A stretch of DNA of 64,000 bases from Amphibalanus amphitrite (GCF_019059575.1 NW_024882039.1:1-64000); one strand, 5' to 3'; shown: positions 43,415 through 54,612, counted from the stretch's first letter. Made by a program: numbers and translations. The notes: a model not told the origin generated them from the sequence alone.

Positions 43415-45074
43415 TTAACCCTAGAACGCCTAGGGGGGGTTGTATCAACCCCCCCCCCCCCCTGAGGTTTTTTCGAAGTGCACGCTAAACGGCTTGTCGT
43501 AGCGGGCTGAAATTTTCAATACCCTCTGGGGCAACCTTTGCGCATCTTTTGCCGAAAAAAAAATTGATCGGGTCATGTCAGGTCACGGAGTTATGACGTC
43601 ATAAGAGGTACAGCCTCCGGCCGGATTTTCACAAACTGAGTGCCAACGCCCGAGGTTTCCTGCCGGTGGTACGGACATCGGTTGATGGATCGTGATGAAA
43701 CTTCCCATGCATGTTGGGCCCACCAACTAGCGACATCTCTAGTGCGACGTCATAGCCATCCGACGTGACAATCATGCATTAAGGCCAGATTTGAGTTGAG
43801 ACTGTTTTGATTGTATATGGCAATTCAATTGACAGTGTGTCGTCGTAGCCGAGTGGTTAGAGTCTCGGTGTGATGAGCGAAAGGTCGATGGATCGGTTCC
43901 TGCTTTAGCGGTTCTTTTCTAAGAAGTCGGTTTTAGACACGCATTTTTGGCCCCTAGGCCCCAAGTTCGCACGCCAATATCGTACGCCCAATAAATCTAT
44001 GACAAGTATTCATCTGATTAAGGAATAAGTTGCAAAAGAACTGCAGTTGCAGTCTGTACCTGAAATACCAATTGTGTTACGGTACTGTCGATACCTTGGT
44101 CGATACTGTCGATCCCCTGGTGGCAGAAATGTTAACCCTCGCACGACCAGGCCATTTCTCATAACACGAACGACCAGGGGGGGGGGTTACGACCCCCCCT
44201 GGCGTTTCGAAACGGAAGGTCGTAGAGCTTAGCGGAAAAAACCAACGGATTGCTCTCAACGAGATCTCGCGATTGGTGGTATATTTTTTGGTCCTAGGTC
44301 AACATTTGACCTACTTTTGACCGGTCAAAGGTCAAATTTTCGGAAAAATAGACTTTTTTCAACTTTCGGCGGCGATTGCGGCAAAACGGTGGGAGATATC
44401 GACTTGAAACCTTCACTATCGTGTTCCTTGATCAATTTTCTATCGTTTGGTATGTATTTCGTTTCCCTAGCTCTAAAAATGGCGCGTTGGGAGCGCCGGA
44501 AGTCGGCAAGGTCACAGTCGGCGGCAGAAATTCGAAAAATCAAAATTTAAATTTTTGAAATCTGATTGTATTTTTGGATTTGGGAGGTCCATTTGCTCCC
44601 TATAGAAGCTAATATTGCTGCATATTCCCATTGAGGTGACAAGAATTAGCAAAATAGTGGTTCGGGCGCTTTTCAAAAATAGTACCGGACGCTGTTCCTC
44701 TTGTGACGTCATAGCTCCGTGACCTGACCTGACCCGGTCAAATTTCTTATACCATATGATAGCCAATACTTGCCCCAACATGCATGGGAAGTTTCATCAC
44801 GATCCATCAACCGATGTCCGTACCACCGGCAGGAAACCTCGGGCGTTGGCACTCAGTTTGTGAAAATCCGGCCGGAGGCTGTACCTCTTATGACGTCATA
44901 ACTCCGTGACCTGACATGACCCGATCAATTTTTTTCGGCAAAAGATGCGCAAAGGTTGCCTTAGAGGGTATTGAAAATTTCAGCCCGCTACGACAAGCCG
45001 TTTAGCGTGCACTTCGAAAAAACCTCAGCGGGGGGGGGTTGATACACCCCCCCCCCTAGGCGTTCTAGGGTTAA
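43415..45074. mobile_element. TTAA-flanked foldback element, split by inserted sequence
   Basis: The ends TTAACCCTAGAACGCC (43415) and GGCGTTCTAGGGTTAA (45074) are complementary and followed by G-run/C-run hairpins. The halves 43415-43735 and 44775-45074 are near-perfect inverted repeats, including a TGACGTCA palindrome in each. About 1 kb in between belongs to a second TTAA element and its flank. Outside the TTAA the flanks are also inverted repeats, so the element lies at the centre of a larger palindrome. Confidence 0.7.
43848..43913 (+). repeat. Second tRNA-derived SINE head
   Basis: It reads CGTAGCCGAGTGGTTAGAGT, a good A box, and GGATCGGTTCC, a decayed B box. The reverse complement lies at about 46822-46890. 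The acceptor stem does not pair. It is shared by the two arms of the 43.7/47.0-kb inverted repeat. Confidence 0.6.
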
Positions 45075-46594
45075 AGTTATAGTTAAGGCATAGCTCCTAT
45101 AGATGACGCCTTTGACGGCTGGAAACTGATAATCTCGTCCCCTGATTACGCTAACAGCTATGCCCAACTTTTTTGTGCATGGTGATTCTTACATGAAAAC
45201 TATCTAATTGCATGCTAACCAGCGTGCGATTTTTAGCTTAGTTTTTGCTACTTTTAGGTACTTTACCTTGCCAAGTGCCACCTACTTTCAAAAGGTCAGC
45301 GCCACCCCTGTCATATCCAGCAGGAGCTGCGTGCTCGGTGCTATCACCCATTGGCAGTGAGAAATATTGATCAATGGTCATCGCCCAGCACCATTTGTCT
45401 TTCCATTGGCTACGTTCGCATAGTATGCACTATGCATTAGTGATGTCAATTGTCAATCACAGAAAATCAGAACACCGATACCAAACCAAATTCAAACAAA
45501 AACCATTGGAAAATACCGAAACCGAACCAATCGGTTGGACTGCAAATATTTCTCTTAGATATGCAACATATTCATTTGAAGAATGCTTACCTCTGATTTC
45601 TTAGGTGCACGCCGTTGCAAATGTATCCAAAAAAACGCACAATGACAGATAACACGAAAATTGTAACCGAGTGGATTCGAACCACCTACCTCCATATCAC
45701 CATTCCGATACTCTAACCACCAAAAAAACGCACAATGACAGATAACACGAAAATTGTAACCGAGTGGATTCGAACCACCTACCTCCATATCACCATTCCG
45801 ATACTCTAACCACTGCGCCACGGCGGCGACGCGTACAACGGAGTTTAAATGTCCTTAAGTTAAAACTTAGCTTCAATAGACTCCACCAAGGGCGAGGACC
45901 GAACGTATGACGCCACGCTGACGTCACTCAAGAGGCACGCTATTGGTCGGGCCGATTCGTGTAATACTATTGGTGAATACGCGACCGGGTCAGGTCAGGT
46001 CACGGAGCTATGACGTCACAAGAGGAACAGCGTCCGGTACTATTTTTGAAAAGCGCCCGAACCACTATTTTGCTAATTCTTGTCACCTCAATGGGAATAT
46101 GCAGCAATATTAGCTTCTATAGGGAGCAAATGGACCTCCCAAATCCAAAAATACAATCAGATTTCAAAAATTTAAATTTTGATTTTTCGAATTTCTGCCG
46201 CCGACTGTGACCTTGCCGACTTCCGGCGCTCCCAACGCGCCATTTTTAGAGCTAGGGAAACGAAATACATACCAAACGATAGAAAATTGATCAAGGAACA
46301 CGATAGTGAAGGTTTCAAGTCGATATCTCCCACCGTTTTGCCGCAATCGCCGCCGAAAGTTGAAAAAAAGTCTATCTTTCCGAAAATTTGACCTTTGACC
46401 GGTCAAAAGTAGGTCAAATGTTGACCTAGGACCAAAAAATATACCACCAATCGCGAGATCTCGTTGAGAGCAATCCGTTGGTTTTTTCCGCTAAGCTCTA
46501 CGACCTTCCGTTTCGAAACGCTAGGGGGGGGGGGTCGTAACCCCCCCCCTGGTCGTTCGTGTTATGAGAAATGGCCTGGTCGTGCGAGGGTTAA
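44132..46594. mobile_element. TTAA-flanked foldback element whose halves are separated
   Basis: TTAACCCTCGCACGACCAGG at 44132 pairs with CCTGGTCGTGCGAGGGTTAA ending 46594. The left half (44132-44740) and right half (45983-46594) are near-perfect inverted repeats, each including GGTCAAATTTTCGG-type sequence and a TGACGTCA or TGACGTCAC site. The halves are separated by the second half of the preceding TTAA element plus a SINE-containing arm. Open frames of 60-80 codons in both arms are mirror copies and show no protein family. Confidence 0.65.
45628..45826 (-). repeat. SINE head with a 93-bp tandem duplication
   Basis: This is the reverse complement of the 39187 SINE, containing the B box twice (GGATTCGAACC at about 45671 and 45764). 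A 93-bp unit, 45628-45720, is repeated apparently without change at 45721-45813. Only the second unit continues into the A box and GCGCCACGGCGGC end. The left-arm copy has a single unit, so the duplication happened after the arms formed. Confidence 0.8.
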
Positions 46595-47069
46595 CATTTC
46601 TGCCACCAGGGGATCGACAGTATCGACCAAGGTATCGACAGTACCGTAACACAATTGGTATTTCAGGTACAGACTGCAACTGCAGTTCTTTTGCAACTTA
46701 TTCCTTAATCAGATGAATACTTGTCATAGATTTATTGGGCGTACGATATTGGCGTGCGAACTTGGGGCCTAGGGGCCAAAAATGCGTGTCTAAAACCGAC
46801 TTCTTAGAAAAGAACCGCTAAAGCAGGAACCGATCCATCGACCTTTCGCTCATCACACCGAGACTCTAACCACTCGGCTACGACGACACTCTGTAAATTG
46901 AATTGCCATATACAATCAAAAAAAGTCTCAACTCAAATCTGGCCTTAATGCATGATTGTCACGTCGGATGGCTATGACGTCGCACTAGAGATGTCGCTAG
47001 TTGGTGGGCCGATTCGTGTAATACTATTGGCGAATACGCGCCCGGGGTTCGCCCCATGACCGGAGCACG

Positions 47070-47830
47070 CCGCCGTCACGAACTACAGCCGCGCGCTTCC
47101 GCCGCCGGAGGCGCTGGCGGCGGTGCGGCAGCCGTTAGAAACTCTGCGCGACGTAACGGAGCGCCGATGACGACGACGGCGCGGTGTGCGTGATGAAGCA
47201 GATGAGACGGGTGGGCAGCAGTGCTGGAAATGAGGCCGCTTTCTGGTCCCGGCGTTTTATTCTCCTCGCGGGTCAATCCCGTCCAGCGTTTAGCCTTTCG
47301 GAACCCACTCAGGGTCGCGGTTGTTTTCGCCGCTCGCCCTAGTCGAGATGCAAAGTTAATAGAACTGAATTAATTTTCTGCAGTACGGTGTATTAACGAT
47401 TGGAACGGGCTTCCAGCAGAAATTGTACATTCGCCCTCAGTCAACGTCTTTAAGAACAGGCTGGATGCGCACTGGGAGTCGATCTGGTACCCTACTCCTG
47501 TAACAGACTGAGTACTAAGTGAAGTTATGGAAATCGGCGAGAACGGGCCCTACAGGACATCGTGCCTCTTGCCCCGATAACACGAAGATGAAGTTTCTGT
47601 CTGACCGTTTAACTCTCTCCCCCTCTCCCCGCCAGGTTTCAGTGAGCCGGCGCGTGGCGGTTTCCTGACCACCGACCTGTCGGGCGTCAGTTACGTGGTG
47701 CTGCTGCTGCCCAGTCATCGCGCACACCGCGCCGTCGTCATCGGCGCTTCGTCGCGTAGCGCAGAGCTAATGGCTGCCGCACCGCCGCCAGCGCCACTGG
47801 CGGCGGAAGCGCGCGGCATTAGTTCGTGAC
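47070..47830. repeat. GC-rich inverted repeat around a LINE 3' fragment
   Basis: 47070-47215 and 47715-47830 are reverse complements for most of their length (GCGCTTCCGCCGCC / GGCGGCGGAAGCGC, GCGCCGATGACGACGACGG and its complement). The 500-bp interior includes a LINE 3' end. The right arm adjoins the first TACGTAC satellite. Confidence 0.7.
47345..47580 (+). pseudogene. CR1-like LINE, extreme C-terminus and 3' region
   Basis: One frame gives INDWNGLPAEIVHSPSVNVF then KNRLDAHW and a stop at about 47510. This matches the VxNxWNxLPxxVVxAxSVNxFKxxLDxHW ending of CR1-like reverse transcriptases. About 70 bases of 3' region follow. The remainder of the element is absent. Confidence 0.75.
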
Positions 47831-47899
47831 AGCGACGCTTGGTGGCGCTGCGACGCCAGTGCTTGTCCAATGTCCATACGGGACTCTGCAATGATTTTA

Positions 47900-48425
47900 G
47901 GACTAAAGTACGTATCGCTAAAGTACGTAGGACAAAAGTACGTATGCAAATGTTCGTACGCAAATATACGTAGGCGATAAAGTTCGTATGCCAAAAGTAC
48001 GTACGCAAATGTTCGTACGCAAAAGTACGTATGCAAAAGTACGTAGTGCATAAAGTACGTCTGTCAAAAGTACGTAGGCAAATGTTCGTACGCAAAAGTA
48101 CGTATGCAAAAGTACGTAGTGCATAAAGTACGTATGCCAAAAGTACGTAGGCAAATGTTCGTACGCAAAAGTACGTATGCAAAAGTACGTAGTGTAAAAT
48201 GTACGTATGCCAAAAGTACGAGCGCAAATGTTCGTACGCAAAAGTACGCGTGCAAAAGTACGTAGTGTATAAAGTACGTATGCCAAAAGTACGTACGCAA
48301 ATGTTCGTACGCAAAAGTTCGTATGCAAAAGTACGTAGTGTAAAAAGTACGTATGCCAAAAGTACGTACGGTTCGTATGCCAAAGTACGTAGTGTATACA
48401 GTATGAAGTACGTATGCTAGAAGTA
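47900..48425 (-). repeat. TACGTAC satellite array, first copy
   Basis: An array of short units (about 13-20 bp) built on (C)AAAAGTACGTA(T/C)GC with AAATGTTCGTACGC and GTGTAAAAAGTACGTATGCC variants, in a higher-order period near 70 bp. It forms long minus-strand open frames of the YVLLRTNICVRTFGIRTL type, which are by-products of the repeat. A second array in opposite orientation is at 50170-50725. Confidence 0.9.
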
Positions 48426-48792
48426 GGGTATAGTAGTGTAAGTTGAGCCACTTTTTCTTTATTGCTGCTCTGTTGCCATACTACAGGGAACTCATGATAA
48501 ATCCTTATACCAAATAATATAGCTTTGTCCATTTCGCCCATTTACTCATCGAGAAATTTTGCTATGCCTTGTAACAAATGCTCATTAAATAAAGAATAAG
48601 AAAGGTATTACACATTGATCAACTTAACCCAAGGGTGGGGTACCCTACGTACATTTCCTATGAGTACTTTTGTCCGTGACGTACTTTGGTCCACACGTAG
48701 GGTAGACCGGGGCAAGTCGCCCCGCCGAGGTAAAACGCCTCACCGATGTTTCTCGGAACTGGCAGGGTTCTGAAGAAAGATCCCCCCTTCTG
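48426..48792. other. Spacer between satellite and TTAA element
   Basis: No gene is seen. It contains an isolated block of the satellite motif near 48640-48710 and GGGGCAAGTCGCCCC, which has a counterpart near 49920-49980 on the other side of the TTAA element. Confidence 0.4.
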
Positions 48793-49910
48793 TTGACCCG
48801 GCCGGGCCGGGGGGGGGGGGAATTCCAACCACCGCAGCCCGGGGAGGGGCGTTTTTCGCCCCCTGTCTAACTCCGTAAATAAGGAAGCTACGCAAACAAA
48901 AGCGATACCAAACGAAAGGTCCTTACGAGACGATTCTAAAACACCTAAAACTTTTGACCTCAGGTCAATTTTCAAGGTCCTAGGTCAAGGTCAAAGGCAA
49001 AAACCGGCACATGTGTAGTGATCTGAAAGTGAGCGTTCTTGATGACGGCAGGATGCATGAAACTGGCAAAATTGGGTGTCAAACGAAAGAAGAGAATCTG
49101 AGAATTCCGAAAATGTGCTCAACACCAAAGGTCAAGGTCAAGGTCATGCTCAAAAGTGACCTCAACCTTTGCACTTTTTCGTACATCTTGCGTGTCAACT
49201 TCCAAGATGTTTTGAAATGTTTTGAGGCTTATCAGGTCCCTATTTGTGGTTCATCTTATGATACAAGGCTGCTCAAAGGTCACAGAAGAGAGTCCTTGCT
49301 AGAGGCTATTTCACTGATTCAAGTTAGTAATAATAAATAAGACAATTTTGCCATCCGGAGGCTCTAAATAAAGGCTTAGAGGAAAATGGATGGGTCATTC
49401 GAGTTCACATGAGGTCAACATAAAACTTGCCCTTTTCCAAACAAATATATATCATTGGACGCGGCTTGACAAGGCAAATGCGATGGTACCACTGCCGTAG
49501 CTCTAGGACCATTTTTGTCGAAGTTATTTGCAAAAAACTAAAACCACAGCTCGGGGTCGTTGACCTGACCTCTGACCTCAGGTCACTTAAGCTATTTTTG
49601 TATTTTTCTCTAGGTCAAACGCTACACAACCGTGCTCGTAATTTGTCTTTATCTCTAAAACTCTATTTTTAGCAGCTATTTGAAGTTCACGTCTTTGACA
49701 CCGAAGTTTGCCATGCAGGGGTCTAGAAAAATCGACTTTGTGACGTCATCAATGGGGCTAGGTCCAAATTTTTTTACTTCAGAAGATGTCAAATTGATGG
49801 AAGAAAAGGTACCGCAAGTTTCGCTTTCCTATCCCTAAGCGTTCGGGAGCTATCGCAAATATTCGCCAGGGGGGGTCGAAAAACGCCTCCCCCGGGCCCG
49901 CGAGGGTTAA
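48793..49910. mobile_element. TTAA-family foldback element with a decayed left end
   Basis: The right end is CCGGGCCCGCGAGGGTTAA with TTAA at 49907-49910. The left end reads TTGACCCGGCCGGGCCGG, so the TTAA has become TTGA. G-runs and partial C-runs lie inside each end. The interior has AGGTCAAGGTCAAGGTCA near 49130 and many TGACC words. A 109-codon open frame inside has no protein character. Confidence 0.65.
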
Positions 49911-50169
49911 TCTAGTGTATGGGGCTTCTTGCCTCAGGCCGTGGGACGTTTTGCCCTGGGGTTGGGGCAAAATGCCCCATTTGCAGTTGCTTCACAAAGC
50001 ACTTCCTAGCTGGGAGTCCGATCATAAGTGAATGAATTTGAGGGGTGGAATTTAAAGTAAAATGTCCAAAGAACACATTGAGCACAAATTTGGCCTTCCA
50101 GGTGATGTGAGACAAAAGTAGGCACCTATGTAGCAGAATAAATTATCTGGGGCGTCTTGCCCAAGGCTT

Positions 50170-50725
50170 TAGTTTATACCCTACGTACATTTGCTATACG
50201 TAGGCTTTCGTACGTGACGTACTTTTGTCCATACGTACTTTATACCCTACGTACTTCTGCGATACGTACTTTTATCCGTGACGTACTTTTGTCCATACGT
50301 ACTTTTTACCCTACGTACTTTAGCTATACGTACTTTTGTCCGTGACGTACTTTTGTCCATACGTACTTTATACCCTACGTACTTCTGCGATACGTACTTT
50401 TGTCCCATACGTACTTTATACAGTACGTACTTTATACAGTACGTACTTCTGCGATACGTACTTTTGTCCCTGACGTACTTTTGTCCATACGTACTTCATA
50501 CTGTACGTACTTCTGCGATACGTACTTTTGTCTATGAAGTAGGTACTTTTGTCCATACGTACTTTATATTGTACGTACCTCTGCGATACGTACTTTTGTC
50601 CCTGACGTACTTTTGTCCATACGTACTTTATACTGTACGTACTTCGGCGATACGTACTTTAATCCTACGTACTTTTGCTTACGTACTTTTGTCCTACGTA
50701 CTTTAGCGATACGTACTTTTGTCCG
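50170..50725 (+). repeat. TACGTAC satellite array, second copy (opposite orientation)
   Basis: Units such as TACGTACTTTTGTCCATACG, TTTATACCCTACGTACTTC and GCGATACGTACTTTTG alternate for about 550 bp. The spacer words differ from the first array (GTCC, ACCC, TGCGA instead of GCC and GTGTA), so the two arrays are related but diverged. No coding role. Confidence 0.9.
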
Positions 50726-51444
50726 TAACCCCTCTGCAATATGCGCGCGTGTAAGGAAGGCGTCGCCGACGCGTCTTGGTTGTTTCGTGCGAGTCAAAGT
50801 AGTGCATAACATAGAGCGGACCAAAGAGAATGGGAGCGGCAGGCGGTGGGGCGCCTGGCGTCTCCTGTGTAAGAGTACTGAGTGTCTGCCGTGTCACTGC
50901 GTGTTCCGGGGACCTGAGCGCGTGCCGAGAACAGAGCGAACACGGGGCGAACCCCGGGACCCCTGGGCTACAGAGTAGGTGGCGCGGTGTGGGTGCCCTG
51001 CGGCGTCAGAGGAGGCCCCACGTGCTCACGGGGTGGGATAGTTGCGACCCGCGCGGTAGGGCGGCTGCTGCTGGCCCCGTACACTATTCTGTTGAGTTCC
51101 TGGCGCGGCTGGCGACGCTGCGTGATCTCACGGCCGGCTCTGTCGCCGCTGACCCAGTATTAAGTTGCTAGGGAGCGTGTGCTGCTCGCGCCTGTTGGCC
51201 GGCTTTGTCCGGTGCTATGAGAAATACAATATATGTAACTATGTTATCATTCATTTCTTTTGATTGAAGCCAGATGTACCGAGGTGCTAGAGGCACACAA
51301 AACGAGCGGTTTTTTTTAGCATAACATAATTTAATTTTAATTAATTAATTAACAAAATCAAACGTCATCGCTTGAATGCATATGTAGTTTAGAAGACATA
51401 CAAAGGATTTCAATTTGATGACAGGCTAACGCGCGGCTTAAACA

Positions 51445-51575
51445 CAGGCCTGGGGTGGAGATCTGTCAAAATTTCCAGGCCGGGCAGATGGAGGCGGGAT
51501 GGATGTTGACTTACATAGCAGTAATTCGTTTTCAGGGGGGTCCTGCCCCCCCCCCTCCCGAGATCTCCACCTCTG
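51445..51575. mobile_element. hAT-like MITE in the right outer arm
   Basis: A 131-bp insertion with ends CAGGCCTGGGGTGGAGATCT and GAGATCTCCACCTCTG and flanks CTTAAACA (51437-51444) and CTAAAACA (51576-51583), a 7/8 match. The left arm at about 38310 has a single CTAAAACA (on the minus strand) and no insertion, which serves as an empty site. Confidence 0.8.
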
Positions 51576-51645
51576 CTAAAACACGTTCTTTACGCTAAGC
51601 GGTAAATGTCGGAAAAGTCGAAGTCTGGCGAAAAGTGCCTCGGCC

Positions 51646-51830
51646 AAGAACTTAAAGGGACACTCCCACCTTAACATTAGTTTTGACTTGAGATAGCCAA
51701 ATTGGTGGCCATGGCCTGCAAATACCGGTTTGGGCACTCACAACATCGACAAATGCTTTAATTCGGAGATATGGAATTTCAAACTTGCAGTTTTCGGATT
51801 CTAAGGGGCTAGTGCATTGGTATGCCCCCA
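51646..51830. repeat. Foldback arm AAAGGGACACTCCCACCTTA (partner at 54354-54612)
   Basis: The arm reads TTAAAGGGACACTCCCACC followed by GTTTTGACTTGAGATAGCC and AATACCGGTTTGGGCACTC. The reverse complement occurs at 54400-54612 in order, and the far arm also begins TTAAAGGGACCCTCCCACC at about 54350. The two may be arms of one element split by 2.5 kb or two members of a family. A related fragment is near 11530. Confidence 0.6.
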
Positions 51831-52364
51831 TCGGTATGCTGGGGAATGGGACGGGAGTGAGGGGGAGGGGATGAGGTGGTCAAGTGGTCCGTCCAAGCTC
51901 GCAGATGACCTGTCCCGCGCCCAGCCATGTTCCGTGATCCAAAATGGCACTAGAGAGCTGTAGAATGCCTGGAGGAGACGCTTCAAAGCGAACTTCAGCA
52001 GCACTTTTAACATAGGCATTCTGTAGAGATAAATGAATATTGTCTTGTTGCAGAAAAAAAAGTGTATGCCTAAGCTGTACATATAAGCTGTATCTTTAAA
52101 AGCTGAAAATATGATTATTTTTAGGGACTTACAGGTTTCGCATACACAGTGAAGTGTTACATTAGGCCGTTTCACTCTTATGGTTAGAACTGAAGAGTTA
52201 TACTTTTTTTTCTCACAGGGAATGACAATACAATAATACGCTATACGATATCAGGAATGCGCAACACCTATGCCTGCGGTTCCGATGGTTTGTGCATCCG
52301 GGCAATTATTATGTTTTGATGAGATCGGTGTGCCGCTCCTGAACATTGTGATTACTTGTCTCAT
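51831..52364. other. Stretch without a supported gene
   Basis: No coding or structural signal could be supported between the foldback arm and a LINE fragment. A minus-strand open frame of 124 codons is not protein-like. Confidence 0.4.
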
Positions 52365-52495
52365 GAACTGATTTTCCGGCGCCTTGGAAACACACCCTTA
52401 TCCATCCCATCCATAAGTCTGGTCCTTGCTCCAATCCTGCCAATTTCAGACCCATTTCTCTAGTCACCGCACTGAACTCTATAATGTGGAAGGCG
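52365..52495 (+). pseudogene. LINE reverse transcriptase fragment (N-terminal finger)
   Basis: A frame gives FPAPWKHTLIHPIHKSGP then NPANFRPISLVTALNSIM, the WKxxxIxPIxKxGxxxxPxNYRPISLxxxxxKIxE block at the start of non-LTR reverse transcriptases. It stops where an inverted repeat begins at about 52496. A frameshift precedes it. It is too short to assign a clade. Confidence 0.7.
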
Positions 52496-53575
52496 CATCG
52501 GCCGCCAGATGGTGTCCAACGGTGCCGCCATGTTGCGCAGACCAGGAAGCGGCCGCCGCCTGTGTTGGGGAATAGGGAATTCGGGACCTCGATTTACGTT
52601 TGCGGTCGCGGCATCCGTTACGTGCAAGCTATGTGGACACGGAACCCGGCATTTTACGCAGAATTGAGTGGAGAATGGGATGAAATCCTAAAAAATTCTC
52701 AGGTACAAGGAACTAATACGTTAAACCCTTATAAGTCAATGGGGAAATATGAAAATTGCTATTTTGGCGCCGAGAATGATCTGAAACTATCTCAAGCATA
52801 TAGAATCAAGATTTCATACACTCCTTGCAAGGTTCTATGCTTCATATTTGCATTGTTGCCCTTGCGTGACGTCATTTGTGACGTCACAAGGGCCACAGTT
52901 TTTCTTCAATAACTCCCGATCAAATTGAGCTAGCGAGTCGGGAAAGCCACCAATGGACTCAGGTAGACCTGCCGAATCGAATGATATGCGACATGACCTC
53001 TTTCGACCAACTTCGTGACCTGGGGGTGCTGACTTGACCTTGACCTGAGGTCAACACCCTAAGTTGACCTGACCCGAACAAAAAGTATATTACTCGATGC
53101 GCCTGAGCTAGCTGAACACGATGATGCCAAAATCGCGGCTCTGCGGCCATTTTTGGCGAAGTTATTTACCAAAAACCGAACCAGTGCATTAGATCACTTG
53201 ACCTGACCTCAGGGGTCACCGGTTGACCCGGGACCTTTACAGTGGGTTCCTACCAGTCACTCTGCATTATACTTTGTCGCAAACGACCGTTTTACCGCTT
53301 AATTCTAGTTTAATTAGCGGCGCATTAGCGAGGTGGGTTCAATCAACCCCCTCGGCCGGGGAAAATGTAGGTCCGGCGAGTGAATTTGAGGAATTCTGAA
53401 GATACGATCGTGTTCCCCACTCAATTCTGCGTAAGATGCCGGGTTCCGTATCTACGTAACTTGAACGTAACGGATGCGGCGGCCGCAAACGTAAATCGAG
53501 GTCCCGAATTCCCTATTCCTCAACACAGGCGGCAGCCGGTTCCTGGTCTGCGCAATATGGCCGCCACCGTTAGAC
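52496..53575. repeat. Inverted repeat around a TTAA-family element
   Basis: Arms 52500-52672 and 53417-53573 are reverse complements (for example GAATTCGGGACCTCGATTTA and its complement, GCCGCCATGTTGCGCAGACC and its decayed complement). The interior (about 52700-53386) is a degenerate, reverse-oriented relative of the elements at 12215 and 23626, with paired TGACGTCA/TGACGTCAC near 52868-52888 and a decayed end CCGGCGAGTGAA near 53375. Confidence 0.7.
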
Positions 53576-54353
53576 ACTACGGCCAATAGGGTTGAAGCGG
53601 CAGTGCTCCCCTGTGAGTCACCGTCATGGCCAAAATTATCGAGCGAATTGTTTGTTTTTCTCGTTGCTCTGGGTTAAGGTCTCTTGATATGTATGTGTTT
53701 CAATTCCCTTGCTTTTCAGATCAAATATTATTTTGTATAACGCTTCAGCTTCTTCTTTTGTGAGTTTCAGCATCATGATTCTGGGCTTGTCATCCTGAGA
53801 TTCTGTTTGGTCTGCCCTCTCCATGGTGTGTCAAAAGTGGAAATAGCCGGTGCGCCGTCTGGCAACCCGGCATCCCGCCTTCATGTTTGTTGTCGCTTTT
53901 TCGCTCCTTATGAGTCACTTGATCCCATGACAGCTTTAAAGGATTTTTCAGAGGTATTGCGATGCGAATATATACATACATCGTGTTGGAAGGTGGGAAA
54001 GATAAATTGTTTTGCTAAGGGCTACGGTATGTAAATATTTTCGATCTATCTATGTGGTATTCACTTCTTTTTACCCGAAAACATGTGCGCCAGTGAGAAA
54101 ATATTCATGGGTCACTTAACACCATATGATGTTTCATTCAAGTCTTGGGGGGGGGGGCAAAAGCTATGTTGACCCCCCCCCCTCTCAGGCTTTGGGGGGG
54201 CATGGCCCCGTGCCCCCCCCCCCCCTGGATCCGCCAGTGCCGCCGCCACATTTCCGCGACAGTGGCACACCTTTACCACACTGCCTCATAATCAGTGGGC
54301 GTCACACGAGAGGTTCTGGAGAATATGTACGCCCAGAAATTCCATTTTTTAAA
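53576..54353. other. Stretch without a supported gene; orphan hAT end
   Basis: The G-run/C-run rich part (54145-54226) leads to CCTGGATCCGCCAGTG, an isolated hAT-type end. The rest is AT-rich and shows no gene. Confidence 0.45.
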
Positions 54354-54612
54354 GGGACCCTCCCACCTTCGATAGTTTTAGTCTAAGATTTAAAAATTGT
54401 TAGGTCTCCGCTGACGTCACAAAGTCTAAGGGGGCACTCCAATGCATTAGCTCCTTAGAATCCGAAAACTGCAAGTTTGAAATTCCATATCTCCGAATTA
54501 AAGCATTTTTCGATGTTGTGAGTGCCCAAACCGGTATTTGCAGGCCATGGCCACCAATTTGGCTATCTCAACTCAAAACTAATGTTAAGGTGGGATGGTA
54601 ACTTTAAAGGGA
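54354..54612. repeat. Foldback arm, partner of 51646-51830
   Basis: Both ends read AAAGGGAC(C)CTCCCACC / GGTGGGA(TGG)T...AAAGGG, and the interior contains the reverse complement of the 51.7-kb arm (CAAACTTGCAGTTTTCGG and its complement, CAAATACCGGTTTGGGC and its complement). It includes GACGTCACAAAG near 54413. No gene. Confidence 0.6.

Larger units (their letters stand above)
38255..51652. repeat. Outer long inverted repeat spanning 13.4 kb
   Basis: The left arm (38255-38810, with a further match at about 38985-39022) is the reverse complement of the right arm (50994-51652, with a further match at about 50938-50985). Shared words include GTCTGGCGAAAAGTGCCT and TGCTAGAGGCACACAAAACG. The right arm carries a 131-bp hAT-like insertion that is absent from the left. 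The arms enclose the complex of smaller inverted repeats listed separately. It could be a giant foldback transposon or a segmental inverted duplication, and an assembly artefact cannot be excluded. Confidence 0.75.

Noticed and set aside
44317-46406. Pairs of 60-80 codon ORFs such as 44376-44558 and 46164-46406
   Set aside because: They are mirror copies in the two arms of a foldback element, without ORF conservation beyond DNA identity.
47715-48541. Long minus-strand ORFs rich in Tyr-Val-Leu-Arg-Thr
   Set aside because: They are read from the TACGTAC satellite. The repeated YVLL/RTF pattern follows the DNA repeat and is open in more than one frame.
50170-50725. CRISPR-like regular array
   Set aside because: The units are short and degenerate and the spacers repeat. 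There are no cas genes, and the setting is a eukaryotic repeat.
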